Part shown: in pieces, positions 30,660 through 40,398 of the stretch | Position numbering within the stretch: position 1 is the stretch's first letter | How the letters are laid out: each line of letters opens with the position of its first letter | NCBI RefSeq assembly: GCF_000246945.1 | Contig: NZ_BAEX01000001.1 | Coordinates: forward strand, 52,643-116,642 | Length of the DNA: 64,000 bases | Direction of reading: 5' to 3' | Source of the DNA: Myroides injenensis M09-0166 | GTDB taxonomy: Bacteria > Bacteroidota > Bacteroidia > Flavobacteriales > Flavobacteriaceae | Program-made: the position numbers and the translations under genes | Notes under the pieces: model-generated | Seen by the model: only the letters and a program-made list of their open reading frames with translations | Told to the model about the DNA's origin: nothing | The model's database searches: none

Positions 30660-33533
30660 ATGAAGGAGTTTCCTGATAAAATAGTTTTTAAATATTCTTG
30701 GCGTACTTATCAACAGCGTGTATTAGACGAGTTAAAAAAACATCTAGGTGATAATAAATTACATATTGTCGCTCCTCCAGGCTCTGGAAAGACAGTGTTG
30801 GGGCTAGAAGTTATGTTGAGGTTAAATAAACCTACTCTAATTCTGGCACCTACTTTAGCAGTTAGGGATCAATGGGTAGAACGTTTTTGCGAATTGTTTT
30901 TACAAGTTGATAATGTGCCAGAGTGGATATCTAAGGATTTGTATACGCCTAAATTTTTGACAGTTTCTACCTATCAAGGGCTTCATGCTGCTTTCAATAA
31001 CTTAAAGGCAGAGGAAGAGGAGGCAGGAGAAGAAGAGCAAGAGACTAAGAAGACGAGTAAAACGGTTTCTAATCGAAATGCAAATTCAATAGTCAATGCT
31101 TTAAAAAAGTTAAATGTAAAGACTATTATCGTTGATGAAGCACATCATCTAAAAAAGGAATGGTGGAAATCTCTTGATTACTTAGAAGAGAATTTAAAAC
31201 CAGTAATAGTTGGATTAACAGCTACACCTCCTTACGATGTAAGTGGGTTTGAGTGGGGGCGCTATATTTCTCTAAATGGTCCTATAGATGATGAGATTTT
31301 TGTACCTGAACTTGTAGCGGAGGGTGATCTTTGCCCACATCAGGACTTCATTTATTTTAATATGCCTGCAGCAGAGGAGAGAGGTACAATATTGGAAATG
31401 CGCGAGAAGGTGAATATTATTTTTCAGAAGTTACGCAAAGATGAGGAGCTGGTGAAAGATGTGGAACAATTGCCTTTCATTAGTGAGCCCCTATCTTATC
31501 TGGAGTGGATTTATGAAAATTTAGAAGTTTATATTTCATGTATTGTCCTCATCAACGATTACAGAGGCAAGGTTGATAATTTACTCCTAGAGGTAGTGGG
31601 TAATATTGATGCCGTAATTCCACCTATGAATTATTTGTGGATGGAAAAGCTATTGAATTTTTATTGTTTTAAAGCGAGAACTTTTATTGTTACTGAGGAG
31701 GAAAATGTTATTGTTGAAGAACAAGAAATGCTTAGTGAATATGAGCTCGAAAATGAAGATGAAGAATCTTCTATTGTTTCAAATGAGGAAGAGGAAGAAG
31801 ATAGCCAAGAAACTTATGATGAAAAAATAGAAAAGCTAATCCATCGATTGAGAAGATATGGCGCAATGGAACATCGCCAAATATGTTTTACAAGTTCGAA
31901 TAAAGAAAGTGCTTTTCTGACATCTAGTATTAATAAGTTAGGTAGTGTATTAGATATAGTCAATTTTGAGCATCGAGTTTTAGGAGATGATTTGCGCATG
32001 GTGATTTTATCAGATTATATTCGAAAAGAGTATCATGTACAAAAAGATGTAAACGATAGTGTCATTAGTAAACTAGGTGTTATACCTATTTTTGAGCATT
32101 TGAGACGATATGCTCAAGAAAAGATTAAAATGGGTGTACTTACAGGTTCTATTGTTTTTATTCCCGTCAATGCTAAGAAGAGGTTTATAGAACTGTTTAT
32201 TGCTAGAAATGCTGTTGAGGCTGTTTTTAGCCCTTTACAATATGATAATTCCTACTTAGAAGTAAAAGTAAATGATGCTTCAAAAAAAGATATAATCTAT
32301 GTCATTACACGTTTATTTGAAGAGGGATATATTGAAGTATTGATAGGTACAAAATCATTATTGGGAGAAGGATGGGATGCTCCGTCAATTAATAGTTTAA
32401 TCCTAGCGAGTGTTGTCGGTTCTTTTGTTTCATCTAATCAGATGAGAGGTCGTGCTATTCGCTCACAGAGAGGGAATCCTTATAAAACGGCTAATATCTG
32501 GCATCTTGTATGTTTGGATCCCTATGTAGAAGATGGGGGAAATGATAGGACTGTATTGTCGCGTAGATTTAAGGGGTTTGTGGGTATTTCTAATCACGAT
32601 GCTATTGAGGATGTGATTATCAGTAATGGAACAGGTAGGTTAGGATTACCTACTACATTAAAATCGGAAGAAGAAATCAAGGACCAGAATAATTATTTCT
32701 TTCACATTGCTCGCCAGCGCTCACAAATGAAAGAACGTTGGGAAAGTGCTATCAAGAAAGGAGTTAATTTAGTACATACCATTACTGTTCCCTATATTCC
32801 TACTAACGATAGTACAACCCATAAAGAACAAGAAGAGTTCTATACTAAAAAGACAATTAGGTATTCTAGATATTCAATAGCTTTAGCTTTATTTACGATT
32901 GTAGGTAATCAGATTGCTACGCTATTCTTTAAAGCGGTTTTATGGGGAGGTGTGAATCTAAGAGGAATATTATTATGGGGGGCAAATATTGTAATGCTTA
33001 CTATGTTCTATAAGTTTATAGGACAGTATAGAAAGAATAGAAAGTTAGCAAAAAAATATGTTGATATAAGTTCAGATGTTAAAAATATAGCCATTGCATT
33101 AGTGGATAGTTTATGCGCATTTGATTTTATTAAAACTCCTAAGGATAAGGTGAAGATTATAGCTAAAGTATATCCTAAGGGAGATATTTATTGTGTTTTA
33201 CAAGGTGTAACGGTAATAGAAGGGAACTTATTTGTTGACTGTATGAGAGAGTTGCTTTCTCCAATTGACAACCCTCGATATGTTATTGAACGTCAATCAT
33301 TTTTAGCTTATGCCAATAGTCAACATGATTATCATGCTGTGCCAGCTTGCTTAGGTAGTAATAAGAAAATGGTAGAGTATTTTGCGAAAAGATGGGGTGA
33401 AGTAGTAGGACCTCATCGCATTATTTTTACGAGAACGCTCGAAGGTCGTAAGGAATTACTTAGAAGTAGAATGCTTTCCCTTTCTAATCAATTGGAAAAT
33501 GAATATGTAAAAGAAGAGAATGTATGGATATAG
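30660..33533 (+). CDS. SF2 DEAH-box helicase with C-terminal membrane hairpin, 957 aa
   Basis: Motif I in IVAPPGSGKTVLG (about 36-48), Ia in LILAPTLAVRDQW, motif II DEAH in IIVDEAHHL (about 157-165), motif III TATPP, and in the second RecA domain LLGEGWDAPSINSLI and motif VI SNQMRGRAIR. Two acidic inserts (about residues 118-135 and 345-390) are unusual. Two hydrophobic segments (about 737-758 and 768-787, IALALFTIVGNQIATLFF and GILLWGANIVMLTMFYKF) would anchor it in the membrane, followed by about 170 residues including a domain of unknown type. Isolated gene with long noncoding DNA before it. Res-like helicases in accessory regions often belong to defence, but no nuclease or methylase partner is present. 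Confidence 0.85.
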   Translation: MKEFPDKIVFKYSWRTYQQRVLDELKKHLGDNKLHIVAPPGSGKTVLGLEVMLRLNKPTLILAPTLAVRDQWVERFCELFLQVDNVPEWISKDLYTPKFLTVSTYQGLHAAFNNLKAEEEEAGEEEQETKKTSKTVSNRNANSIVNALKKLNVKTIIVDEAHHLKKEWWKSLDYLEENLKPVIVGLTATPPYDVSGFEWGRYISLNGPIDDEIFVPELVAEGDLCPHQDFIYFNMPAAEERGTILEMREKVNIIFQKLRKDEELVKDVEQLPFISEPLSYLEWIYENLEVYISCIVLINDYRGKVDNLLLEVVGNIDAVIPPMNYLWMEKLLNFYCFKARTFIVTEEENVIVEEQEMLSEYELENEDEESSIVSNEEEEEDSQETYDEKIEKLIHRLRRYGAMEHRQICFTSSNKESAFLTSSINKLGSVLDIVNFEHRVLGDDLRMVILSDYIRKEYHVQKDVNDSVISKLGVIPIFEHLRRYAQEKIKMGVLTGSIVFIPVNAKKRFIELFIARNAVEAVFSPLQYDNSYLEVKVNDASKKDIIYVITRLFEEGYIEVLIGTKSLLGEGWDAPSINSLILASVVGSFVSSNQMRGRAIRSQRGNPYKTANIWHLVCLDPYVEDGGNDRTVLSRRFKGFVGISNHDAIEDVIISNGTGRLGLPTTLKSEEEIKDQNNYFFHIARQRSQMKERWESAIKKGVNLVHTITVPYIPTNDSTTHKEQEEFYTKKTIRYSRYSIALALFTIVGNQIATLFFKAVLWGGVNLRGILLWGANIVMLTMFYKFIGQYRKNRKLAKKYVDISSDVKNIAIALVDSLCAFDFIKTPKDKVKIIAKVYPKGDIYCVLQGVTVIEGNLFVDCMRELLSPIDNPRYVIERQSFLAYANSQHDYHAVPACLGSNKKMVEYFAKRWGEVVGPHRIIFTRTLEGRKELLRSRMLSLSNQLENEYVKEENVWI

Positions 33534-33536
33534 AAA

Positions 33537-33567
33537 AATCCCTTTGGTAGTTATACACAAAGGGATT
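33537..33567. terminator. Bidirectional hairpin between helicase and barrel genes
   Basis: AATCCCTTTG (33537-33546) pairs perfectly with CAAAGGGATT (33558-33567), loop of 11. It lies between convergent genes. Confidence 0.72.
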
Positions 33568-33584
33568 AATACAAAACTAACTAA

Positions 33585-35954
33585 CTAATTGCTTCTGTTC
33601 TTATCTTCAAAATTGGCTTCTATGATTTCTTTTTTATTTTTAGTATTTCCAAAATTATAGGATACGCTTAGATTAAATCTTCTAGAATTCCACTTATTTG
33701 AAAAGGTTTGCGTGTTATTGTGATAATACATCGTTCCACTTGCTTTACCTGTATTAAATATATCGTATATAGTCGTGTTTATACTTAATTTACTATCTAA
33801 CAAGTTTAATTTAATACCCGATGTTAGTGTTTGATATTTATTGTATTTCGTATTGTCTTCTTTATTAGGTAATGTATGATTCCAGTTTAATAATAATTTG
33901 AGTGTTTTTGCACTATTAATATTAAATGTATTCATAGAATAATAACTTAAAGTACTACCGTTCTGAGGTATTTGTGGTGCATCAGAAGTGTTATAATAGG
34001 AAGTAGTATAATAAAAATCTGCACCTGTATTTGTTTCCCACCATGAGAATACTTTATTACTGTAAGAAACATCTATACCATAGTAATCTGTATTAAGCAT
34101 ATTATAATATTTACTAGACATTATGCCACTTTCATAGATTGATAACTGATCAAAGGAATCTGATAAATGCGAGTAACTTAACGTAAAAGATAAAGCACTG
34201 TCATATACATAGCTTAATTCGTAATTATTAGTTATTGCTGGATTTAGTTCAGGATTTCCACTATCATAGGAATAGACATTTGTATAGTATCTAAAAGGAT
34301 TTAGAATATTAGAACTAGGTCTGTTGATTCGCTTAGAGTAATTAAAGCTAAATGAATGTGTATCATTTGGATCAAACGAAACGTATGCGGTAGGAAACCA
34401 TTTACCATAAGACTTTGTAAACTTCTCGTTTGTATCTAATAGATTTCCTTTAGCCTCAGTATATTCATAACGAAGCCCTCCTTTTACTTGCCACTTCTCA
34501 CTTAATTGTTTACTAATGCTAAAATATCCTGCATAGTTATCTTCTTGATAATTGAATCGATTACTCTTAGTGTTATCGAAGTGATATTCTGAATTTTTGA
34601 AATTAAAATAATCTACAGTAGACTTGTTATCATAATAAGTATATTTTGTTCCTACTTCAATATCTGCCCATGACAATTTATACGCTAAGTCTGTATTTGC
34701 ACTCCATACGCTGTAGTCTAATTCATTGGTAAAATAAAGTTGGTTCTTTACAGTACTTACAGCATTGTAATCTTTTATAGTTGTTGTCTTCTCAGGAGCG
34801 GTAGAGAAATAATTAGCACCGATTGATAATTTACTTCCCAAGGTATCTAGCTTTAAATCATAAAATAGATTTGCGGTATGGTAATTATTACTATTATCTC
34901 CAATATTTGTGGATGAAATTAAAGAGTCAATTTGTGCAAAAGGATAGCTTGAATATGCTGTGCTATTCATATTATCATTATCTCCTGTTGCTCTCGTAAA
35001 GTTATAAGACATTCCTATCAATGACTTCTCATTAATTTGATAGTTAGTAGTAAGATTTGCGCCTGTGTTTTTATAAGTTCCAGTATTTGTAGATTCACTA
35101 CTATAGCCACTTTTTGAATCCATATAAGTAAACCTATTCTCACTTTGATATTTGCCATCATATTTATTAGCTTTAAGCATGATGTTCCATTTTTTGTTTT
35201 GGTAGTTAATACTTCCATTAGTACCGTAACTAATTTTATTATTATAAGAATAAGAGCCACTTACTGTTCCATAAACTCCCATGGCTTTATTTGTTTTCAT
35301 TACTATGTTTATGATTCCACTATTACCAGAGGCTTCGTATTTTGCAGGTGGAGAAGTAATTACTTCAATCTTTTCTATATCATCTGAGCGCAATGTTTTT
35401 AAATAATTAGTAAGTGCATCTCCTGATAGATAGAGTGGTCTATCATCTACCATAATAGATACATTGTTTTTTCCTACTATACTAATTTTGTCATCCACTA
35501 CTTTTACCATTGGCGTATTAGATAAAGCCTCTATAGCATCCATTCCTTGAGAAGCAATACTATTGGCAGTATTATACACTAGGCGGTCCACTTTTCTTTC
35601 GACAAGTTTTTTCTCTGCTTGCAATACAATTTCATCTAACTTTTGATCATTAGCCACTATAATATCTTTTAAATCAATATTATTAGAGAGTGCTACTTTC
35701 TGTTGGTTTAATATTTGTCCAAGGTAAATTACTTTTAAAGTATAGTTTCCACTAGGGGTATTCTCTATTTTAAAGATTCCATCTGTATTCGTAAAGACTT
35801 GTGATACTAACTTATCTTCACCTTGAAGAAGTTGTATTTCTGCATAGTCAATAGGTGTGTCGTTTTTTTCAAGTATTCTTCCTTCTATCTTATGTTGTGC
35901 ATTTATAGTGATGCAACATAAGAATAAAAGAAAGGTGTAAAGTGTTGTTTTCAT
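33585..35954 (-). CDS. Outer-membrane beta-barrel protein (PF14905-like, TonB-dependent-receptor type), paralogue A
   Basis: 789 residues. Signal peptide MKTTLYTFLLFLCCITINAQ with cleavage after AQ; a carboxypeptidase-regulatory-like domain (about 21-110, KIEGRILEKNDTPIDYAEI); a plug-like region with SIVGKNNVSIMVDDRPLYLSG and ITSPPAKYEASGNSGIINIVMK; then a barrel rich in Tyr/Asn/Ser strands. It ends in FNLSVSYNFGNTKNKKEI, near the usual C-terminal strand. This family sits in the outer membrane; it lacks a clear TonB box and SusD partner, so it may be a receptor-like barrel with unknown substrate. Paralogous to the gene at 36256-38637. Confidence 0.88.
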   Translation of the reverse strand: MKTTLYTFLLFLCCITINAQHKIEGRILEKNDTPIDYAEIQLLQGEDKLVSQVFTNTDGIFKIENTPSGNYTLKVIYLGQILNQQKVALSNNIDLKDIIVANDQKLDEIVLQAEKKLVERKVDRLVYNTANSIASQGMDAIEALSNTPMVKVVDDKISIVGKNNVSIMVDDRPLYLSGDALTNYLKTLRSDDIEKIEVITSPPAKYEASGNSGIINIVMKTNKAMGVYGTVSGSYSYNNKISYGTNGSINYQNKKWNIMLKANKYDGKYQSENRFTYMDSKSGYSSESTNTGTYKNTGANLTTNYQINEKSLIGMSYNFTRATGDNDNMNSTAYSSYPFAQIDSLISSTNIGDNSNNYHTANLFYDLKLDTLGSKLSIGANYFSTAPEKTTTIKDYNAVSTVKNQLYFTNELDYSVWSANTDLAYKLSWADIEVGTKYTYYDNKSTVDYFNFKNSEYHFDNTKSNRFNYQEDNYAGYFSISKQLSEKWQVKGGLRYEYTEAKGNLLDTNEKFTKSYGKWFPTAYVSFDPNDTHSFSFNYSKRINRPSSNILNPFRYYTNVYSYDSGNPELNPAITNNYELSYVYDSALSFTLSYSHLSDSFDQLSIYESGIMSSKYYNMLNTDYYGIDVSYSNKVFSWWETNTGADFYYTTSYYNTSDAPQIPQNGSTLSYYSMNTFNINSAKTLKLLLNWNHTLPNKEDNTKYNKYQTLTSGIKLNLLDSKLSINTTIYDIFNTGKASGTMYYHNNTQTFSNKWNSRRFNLSVSYNFGNTKNKKEIIEANFEDKNRSN

Positions 35955-36255
35955 AGTTATTTTTATTAGTTATTAACTATAGTTAGTATAGTTATAAACA
36001 TTAGATTTTATATTGTTGATAAGGTGGTTTATGTTGTTAGTTTTTTTAGTTTTAAAATAGTTGTTACTTGTAAAAGTATTTAAATTCAATGTGTTATGTT
36101 GCTTTGTTTTAATTGTAAATGTTGATAACTAATAGTATTAGTAGCTAATTTTATCAAATAGTTACAAACTGTTATCAACATACTTATTCACAATATAGGA
36201 TATGTAGGAAATACGTATAGTTTTCTATAAAACTATACGTATTATTCTGTTCTAT
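35955..36255. other. Intergenic region between barrel paralogues, with DnaA-box-like sites
   Basis: 301 bp. TGTTGATAAC (36120-36129) and GTTATCAACA (36171-36180) form a perfect 10-bp inverted repeat; their inner parts are one-mismatch DnaA boxes (TTATCAACA), and TTATTCACA at 36184-36192 is a perfect one. The large hairpin 36210-36243 is listed separately. Promoter for the gene starting at 35954 must lie here. Confidence 0.5.
36210..36243 (-). terminator. 15-bp perfect hairpin after barrel paralogue B
   Basis: AATACGTATAGTTTT (36210-36224) pairs with AAAACTATACGTATT (36229-36243), loop CTAT. It follows the stop of the minus-strand gene by 13 bases; the run of T after it is weak, so it may mainly stabilise the mRNA 3' end. 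Confidence 0.6.
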
Positions 36256-38637
36256 TTATTTTCTGTTTTGTTCTTCTTTATTTCCGCCTTGATGCTCTTT
36301 TACCTTTATTTTTGAATTTCCGAATACGTAGCTAAGCCCAAAGTTTACATATCTGTTGTCATAGTAAACGTTGTAAGATTGTTTTACTCCATTAGATGAG
36401 GTTTTAAAGTCTTGTGATGATGTATTTAATATGTCATTTACATATAAAGACATATTAAGTTTTTTGTCAAGTAATGCATATTTTAATCCTAAGTTTAGAC
36501 CATATCCTGTTTCCACATCGTACATATTTGATTTAAAAGGTGGTTGTATCCAGAAGTCAACTTGTGCTTGTACTGTTTTTTCACTATTTAATTGAATGGT
36601 ATTATTTGTTGTGAAATAAGTACCCCAGCTACTTTTAGTTGGTAGAGGAAGATCCTTAATTAATTTGTAATCACTATAGAATGTATAAAGAGAGGTTTGT
36701 GACTGCAACCATGAGAAAGTATTAAATACATAGCTAATACTCGCATTAAAGTTTGAGCTGTCAAATATATTATCTCTTAAATGTACTTGAGTGTTCGTTT
36801 CTGGGTTGATTAATGAGTATTGTGAATAAATGTTTTTTGTTTTGCTATAGCTAATTGTCGTTGTCAACTTACTTTTATAAGTATGTGTAAATTCGATGTT
36901 ATCTGTATAAGCAGGTTGTATTTCTGGGTTACCTTCTACGTAATTAAACTCATTAATATACCAACGGAAAGGATTTAATTCCCAAAAACCAGGTCTGCTA
37001 ATTCTTTTGTTATAACTCATAGAGAAAGTATTATCATCGTTTTTATTGTAGGTCACATATACAGTAGGAAATACTTTAGTATAGTCTTTTGTATTTTTGG
37101 TTGCATACGTATTAGAAATACCTGTTGTCTGAGTAGTTTCTAATCTTAGTCCTACTTGAGCTTGCCATTTATCATTAAATTCTTTAGAACCATTTACATA
37201 AAAAGCTTGTGTGTTTTCTTTATACTCAAAGTTGTCTTTTTGTTTTGCATCTTCTACTGGACTTCCAGATGATAAATCAAAGAAATTTGTTTTGTTAGTT
37301 GTCTTTACAAAACTTGCTTTAGCACCATAAGAAAGTTTAAACCATTTTAGCGGTTGTTCCATATCAATATTTACACTGTAATTCTCAATGTTTTGATCTC
37401 CTAAAGACTTAGCTTTATAAGGATTGTTAACAATGTTATCAACATATTGTTGAGATGTGTTGAAAACACGTGTTCTATCGCTATTAAATACAAAGTAATC
37501 TAGGTCTATATTTAATTTAGTACCCACTGTATCAAACTTTTGAATATAGTGAATATTTGCAGTATGATTGTTAACATTATCTGTGTTTTTTCCAGTAGTT
37601 TTAATGTATTTAAGGTAGTTATCTACAAAGTTATTAACATCGTATTCACTGCGATCTGTTTCTCCTGGGGTACTTTTTCCTCCAAAGTATTGTCCTCCTA
37701 TAGTTGCATTATCTGTTAGTTTATAATCAATTTGAAAATTGCCAGAGAAGCCTTCTCTGTTTCTAGTTCTTCTGTTTGTACCTTCCCAAGTTTCATTAGG
37801 ATAGTTTAAAGTAGAGTGTTCAAATACTTGACTATATCCAGTTGTCCCATTTATGCCAGCATTAATAGATACTTTGTTTTTATTGTAGTTAAAAACTTCG
37901 CTAAGTCTCCAAGTTGCTTTATCACTAGCTTTAATACCAGAGCTAATTTGATTACTCCAAGCATTTTCTTTTGCTTCTTTTAGCACTATGTTGATAAGTC
38001 CACTATTACCTTCTGCTTCATATTTTGCAGGGGGAGTAGTAATAACTTCTATTTTTTTAATATTTTCAGAAGGAAGTGTTTTTAAGTAATTTAATAATGC
38101 TTCACCAGATAACTGAACCATCCTTTCGTTTATCATTACGCGCATATTACTTTTTCCTATCATAGAGATATTTTCACTATCCACTTTTAAGCCAGGAGTA
38201 AGTTTTAGTAAATCAGTAGCATCATTATTTGTAGCATGAACAGTATTTTCAATATTAAAAATAGTTCTATCTATTTTTCGTTCATAAACTTTTTGCTGTG
38301 CATTGACTACAATTTCATCTAATGCAGTGGTATTCTCGATTTTGATAATCCCCATATCTATATCCTTATCAACATCTAAACCTTTGTCAATATGTTTTGT
38401 ACCGAAACTATAGAGCTGAAATGAATAGTGATTAGTTGTAATGTCATTTAATTCAAAATTTCCTTGTTCATCAGTAATTGTTTGATAGGATAAGTTACCA
38501 TTTGCATCCAATAAATAAATTTCTGCAATTTCGATTGGATTATCATTAGTAAGATGTACAGAGCCCTTAATTTTATTTTGTGCAAACAAAATAGTTAAAG
38601 ATAGAAGGGAAGCAGTTAAAGTTAGTATTGTTTTCAT
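36256..38637 (-). CDS. Outer-membrane beta-barrel protein (PF14905-like), paralogue B
   Basis: 793 residues with signal peptide MKTILTLTASLLSLTILFAQ. The same architecture as the gene at 33585: regulatory-like domain (KIKGSVHLTNDNPIEIAEI), plug segment with SMIGKSNMRVMINERMVQLSG and TTPPAKYEAEGNSGLINIVLK, and a long barrel ending NFGLSYVFGNSKIKVKEH. The two are adjacent and co-directional but separated by 301 bp with a hairpin, so probably separately transcribed. Outer membrane; substrate unknown. An imperfect inverted repeat at 38742-38786 lies upstream. Confidence 0.88.
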   Translation of the reverse strand: MKTILTLTASLLSLTILFAQNKIKGSVHLTNDNPIEIAEIYLLDANGNLSYQTITDEQGNFELNDITTNHYSFQLYSFGTKHIDKGLDVDKDIDMGIIKIENTTALDEIVVNAQQKVYERKIDRTIFNIENTVHATNNDATDLLKLTPGLKVDSENISMIGKSNMRVMINERMVQLSGEALLNYLKTLPSENIKKIEVITTPPAKYEAEGNSGLINIVLKEAKENAWSNQISSGIKASDKATWRLSEVFNYNKNKVSINAGINGTTGYSQVFEHSTLNYPNETWEGTNRRTRNREGFSGNFQIDYKLTDNATIGGQYFGGKSTPGETDRSEYDVNNFVDNYLKYIKTTGKNTDNVNNHTANIHYIQKFDTVGTKLNIDLDYFVFNSDRTRVFNTSQQYVDNIVNNPYKAKSLGDQNIENYSVNIDMEQPLKWFKLSYGAKASFVKTTNKTNFFDLSSGSPVEDAKQKDNFEYKENTQAFYVNGSKEFNDKWQAQVGLRLETTQTTGISNTYATKNTKDYTKVFPTVYVTYNKNDDNTFSMSYNKRISRPGFWELNPFRWYINEFNYVEGNPEIQPAYTDNIEFTHTYKSKLTTTISYSKTKNIYSQYSLINPETNTQVHLRDNIFDSSNFNASISYVFNTFSWLQSQTSLYTFYSDYKLIKDLPLPTKSSWGTYFTTNNTIQLNSEKTVQAQVDFWIQPPFKSNMYDVETGYGLNLGLKYALLDKKLNMSLYVNDILNTSSQDFKTSSNGVKQSYNVYYDNRYVNFGLSYVFGNSKIKVKEHQGGNKEEQNRK

Positions 38638-38741
38638 TAGTTATTGTTTTTATCTAATAACTATATTTCTATTTGTGTGCCAATGAAGAATAGATTTGTA
38701 TATGTTTGATTTGTAGAGTATTATTTTTTATTTGAATATTT

Positions 38742-38786
38742 AAAGTGTTCATTATCGTACACCTTTTTTTCAAAAATGGACACTTT
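38742..38786. promoter_or_regulatory. Imperfect inverted repeat upstream of barrel paralogue B
   Basis: AAAGTGTTCATT (38742-38753) and AATGGACACTTT (38775-38786), 11 of 12 positions complementary, centre about 126 bases before the start at 38637. It fits an operator, possibly of the neighbouring XRE or AraC regulator. Confidence 0.4.
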
Positions 38787-38988
38787 TATAGGTTGGAACT
38801 TTATCGCTTAAATGTTTTCTTTTTTAGTAATATAAGGGCATTATTAGTATTTGATTATTATTCTCAATTAACATATCTAAATGATTGAAGTGTTGTTAAA
38901 ATGCGATTAATAAAATTGATTAGTAATGAAATATTTACAATAATTGTAGATTGTTTTTGGAATTAGTTATAGATTAAGATAAATGTAG

Positions 38989-38996
38989 TACTTTTG
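38989..38996 (+). promoter_or_regulatory. -7 box of the XRE regulator gene
   Basis: TACTTTTG fits TAnnTTTG, 56 bases before the ATG at 39053. Confidence 0.5.
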
Positions 38997-39052
38997 TAAC
39001 ACAAATAGTTATAAAAATTGTTTTGTATATTTTATAGTAAAATGGGAAAAGT

Positions 39053-39337
39053 ATGGATATATATAGAATCAAAGATAGAAGAAAGAGCTTAGGCTTTTCT
39101 CAAGAGTACGTTGCTCTGAAATTAGGAATTTCACAGAAGGCATATTCAGATATAGAAAGTGGTAAAACAAAATTAAAAACAGACGTTTTAAATGAGATTG
39201 CTAAGATTCTTGAAATCTCTCCGTTTTCAGTATGTCCAATTGCTTGTGAATGTTCAAATGAAATTGAAATGAAGCACAAAGAGCTTGTGGCTTATTTGAT
39301 GAAAAATGGAATAGAATTTCCTATAGAATTAATATAG
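39053..39337 (+). CDS. XRE-family transcriptional regulator, 94 aa
   Basis: Residues 5-60 form a Cro/CI-type helix-turn-helix: IKDRRKSLGFSQEYVALKLG, then ISQKAYSDIESGKTKLK and LNEIAKILEISPF. A 35-residue tail follows, with two Cys (CPIACEC). Such single-domain regulators act as dimeric repressors. It is divergent from barrel paralogue B and may control it. A strong terminator follows. Confidence 0.9.
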   Translation: MDIYRIKDRRKSLGFSQEYVALKLGISQKAYSDIESGKTKLKTDVLNEIAKILEISPFSVCPIACECSNEIEMKHKELVAYLMKNGIEFPIELI

Positions 39338-39367
39338 ATTATTATATTGAATACAAGAATTGTATAT

Positions 39368-39402
39368 AAAAAAGCTTTTATCAATCAGATAAAAGCTTTT
39401 TT
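39368..39402. terminator. 15-bp bidirectional terminator
   Basis: A perfect stem of 15 bp (39368-39382 with 39388-39402) around AATCA, with A run on the left and T run on the right. It separates the convergent XRE and ketosynthase genes. Confidence 0.88.
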
Positions 39403-39408
39403 ACTTTT

Positions 39409-40398
39409 TTATAATGTCCATTTTAATAAACTTGCTCCCCAGGAAAATCCTGCTCCGAAAGCCGTTAATAATAATAGATCATCTTTTTTAATTCTATCTT
39501 TATTTTCCCATAAACACAATGGTATTGTTGCTGCAATAGTGTTGCCATAATAAGCAATATTATTTAAAGCTTTTTCTTCTGCTATCCCAATTTCTTTTCC
39601 TACTGCATCAATAATGCGTTTATTAGCTTGGTGAGGAACTAACCAATTAACATTATCTATGTTTATATTATTTCGTTCTAAGATTGATAAACAAGCCTCA
39701 GACATGGATCGAACAGCATTTTTAAAGACAACTTTTCCGTCTTGCTTTAGATACTGTTTTGGCTGATTATTGCCAATATTAAAAGGATATAGAGAACCTC
39801 CACCCTCTATGTTTAAATATTCTTGTCCTTTTCCATTGCTAAGTAGTAGAGCATCTATTATCCCTTGTGTAGGATGAGGTTCTAACCATATTGCACCAGC
39901 ACCATCTCCAAATAATATATTAGTACTTCTATCAAGAACATCTACGTAGGCACTTATTTTATCTGCACCTATTACTACTACATTTTTATATTTTTTACTT
40001 TCTACTAATGTAGCTCCCATTTCTAAGGCATATAGAAAGCCTGAGCATGCTGCATTGATATCAAATGCCCAGACATTATCTAAGTTTAATTTACCACAAA
40101 TAATATTCGCAGTAGAGGGCATAGGCATATCTGGACTAGAAGTAGCAATGATGAGTGCATCTATATCTTCTAGTTTTTTATTGTAAGTACTAATTAGATT
40201 CTCTAACGCTAAAACTGCCATATCGGAAGTCGCTTTACCGTCTTCTAATATTCTGCGTTCTTTTATTCCTGTACGTTTAATGATCCAATCATCTGTAGTG
40301 TCTGATATCTTTTCAAGATCAGCATTAGTACGTCTATTGTCAGGGACATATCCTCCAATAGCCGTTATTTGCGCATATAGTTGTTTATCTGTGTACAT
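39409..40398 (-). CDS. fabH: 3-oxoacyl-ACP synthase III (FabH-like)
   Basis: 329 residues, full length. Catalytic triad visible: Cys in INAACSGFLYA (about 117), His in LVPHQANKRI (about 255) and Asn in YYGNTIAATIP (about 285). DRSTNILFGDGAGA and FGAGFSWGA are conserved in the family. It condenses acyl-CoA with malonyl-ACP to start fatty-acid chains; a second, probably housekeeping, fabH usually lies near plsX in this phylum, so this copy may be specialised (branched or other primers). Monocistronic, with the AraC gene 150 bases upstream on the same strand. Confidence 0.88.
   Translation of the reverse strand: MYTDKQLYAQITAIGGYVPDNRRTNADLEKISDTTDDWIIKRTGIKERRILEDGKATSDMAVLALENLISTYNKKLEDIDALIIATSSPDMPMPSTANIICGKLNLDNVWAFDINAACSGFLYALEMGATLVESKKYKNVVVIGADKISAYVDVLDRSTNILFGDGAGAIWLEPHPTQGIIDALLLSNGKGQEYLNIEGGGSLYPFNIGNNQPKQYLKQDGKVVFKNAVRSMSEACLSILERNNINIDNVNWLVPHQANKRIIDAVGKEIGIAEEKALNNIAYYGNTIAATIPLCLWENKDRIKKDDLLLLTAFGAGFSWGASLLKWTL

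Larger units (their letters stand above)
38638..39052. other. 415-bp divergent promoter region
   Basis: Between barrel paralogue B (minus) and the XRE regulator (plus). It contains the 12-bp inverted repeat (38742-38786) and the -7 box at 38989-38996. Nothing else recognised. Confidence 0.5.

Noticed and set aside
36120-36192. Chromosomal origin of replication
   Set aside because: Only three DnaA-like boxes, no dnaA or dnaN nearby, and no AT-rich 13-mer array that stands out from the background.
39347-39550. 67-codon plus-strand frame over the terminator after the XRE gene
   Set aside because: Runs through a 15-bp terminator hairpin and antisense into fabH.
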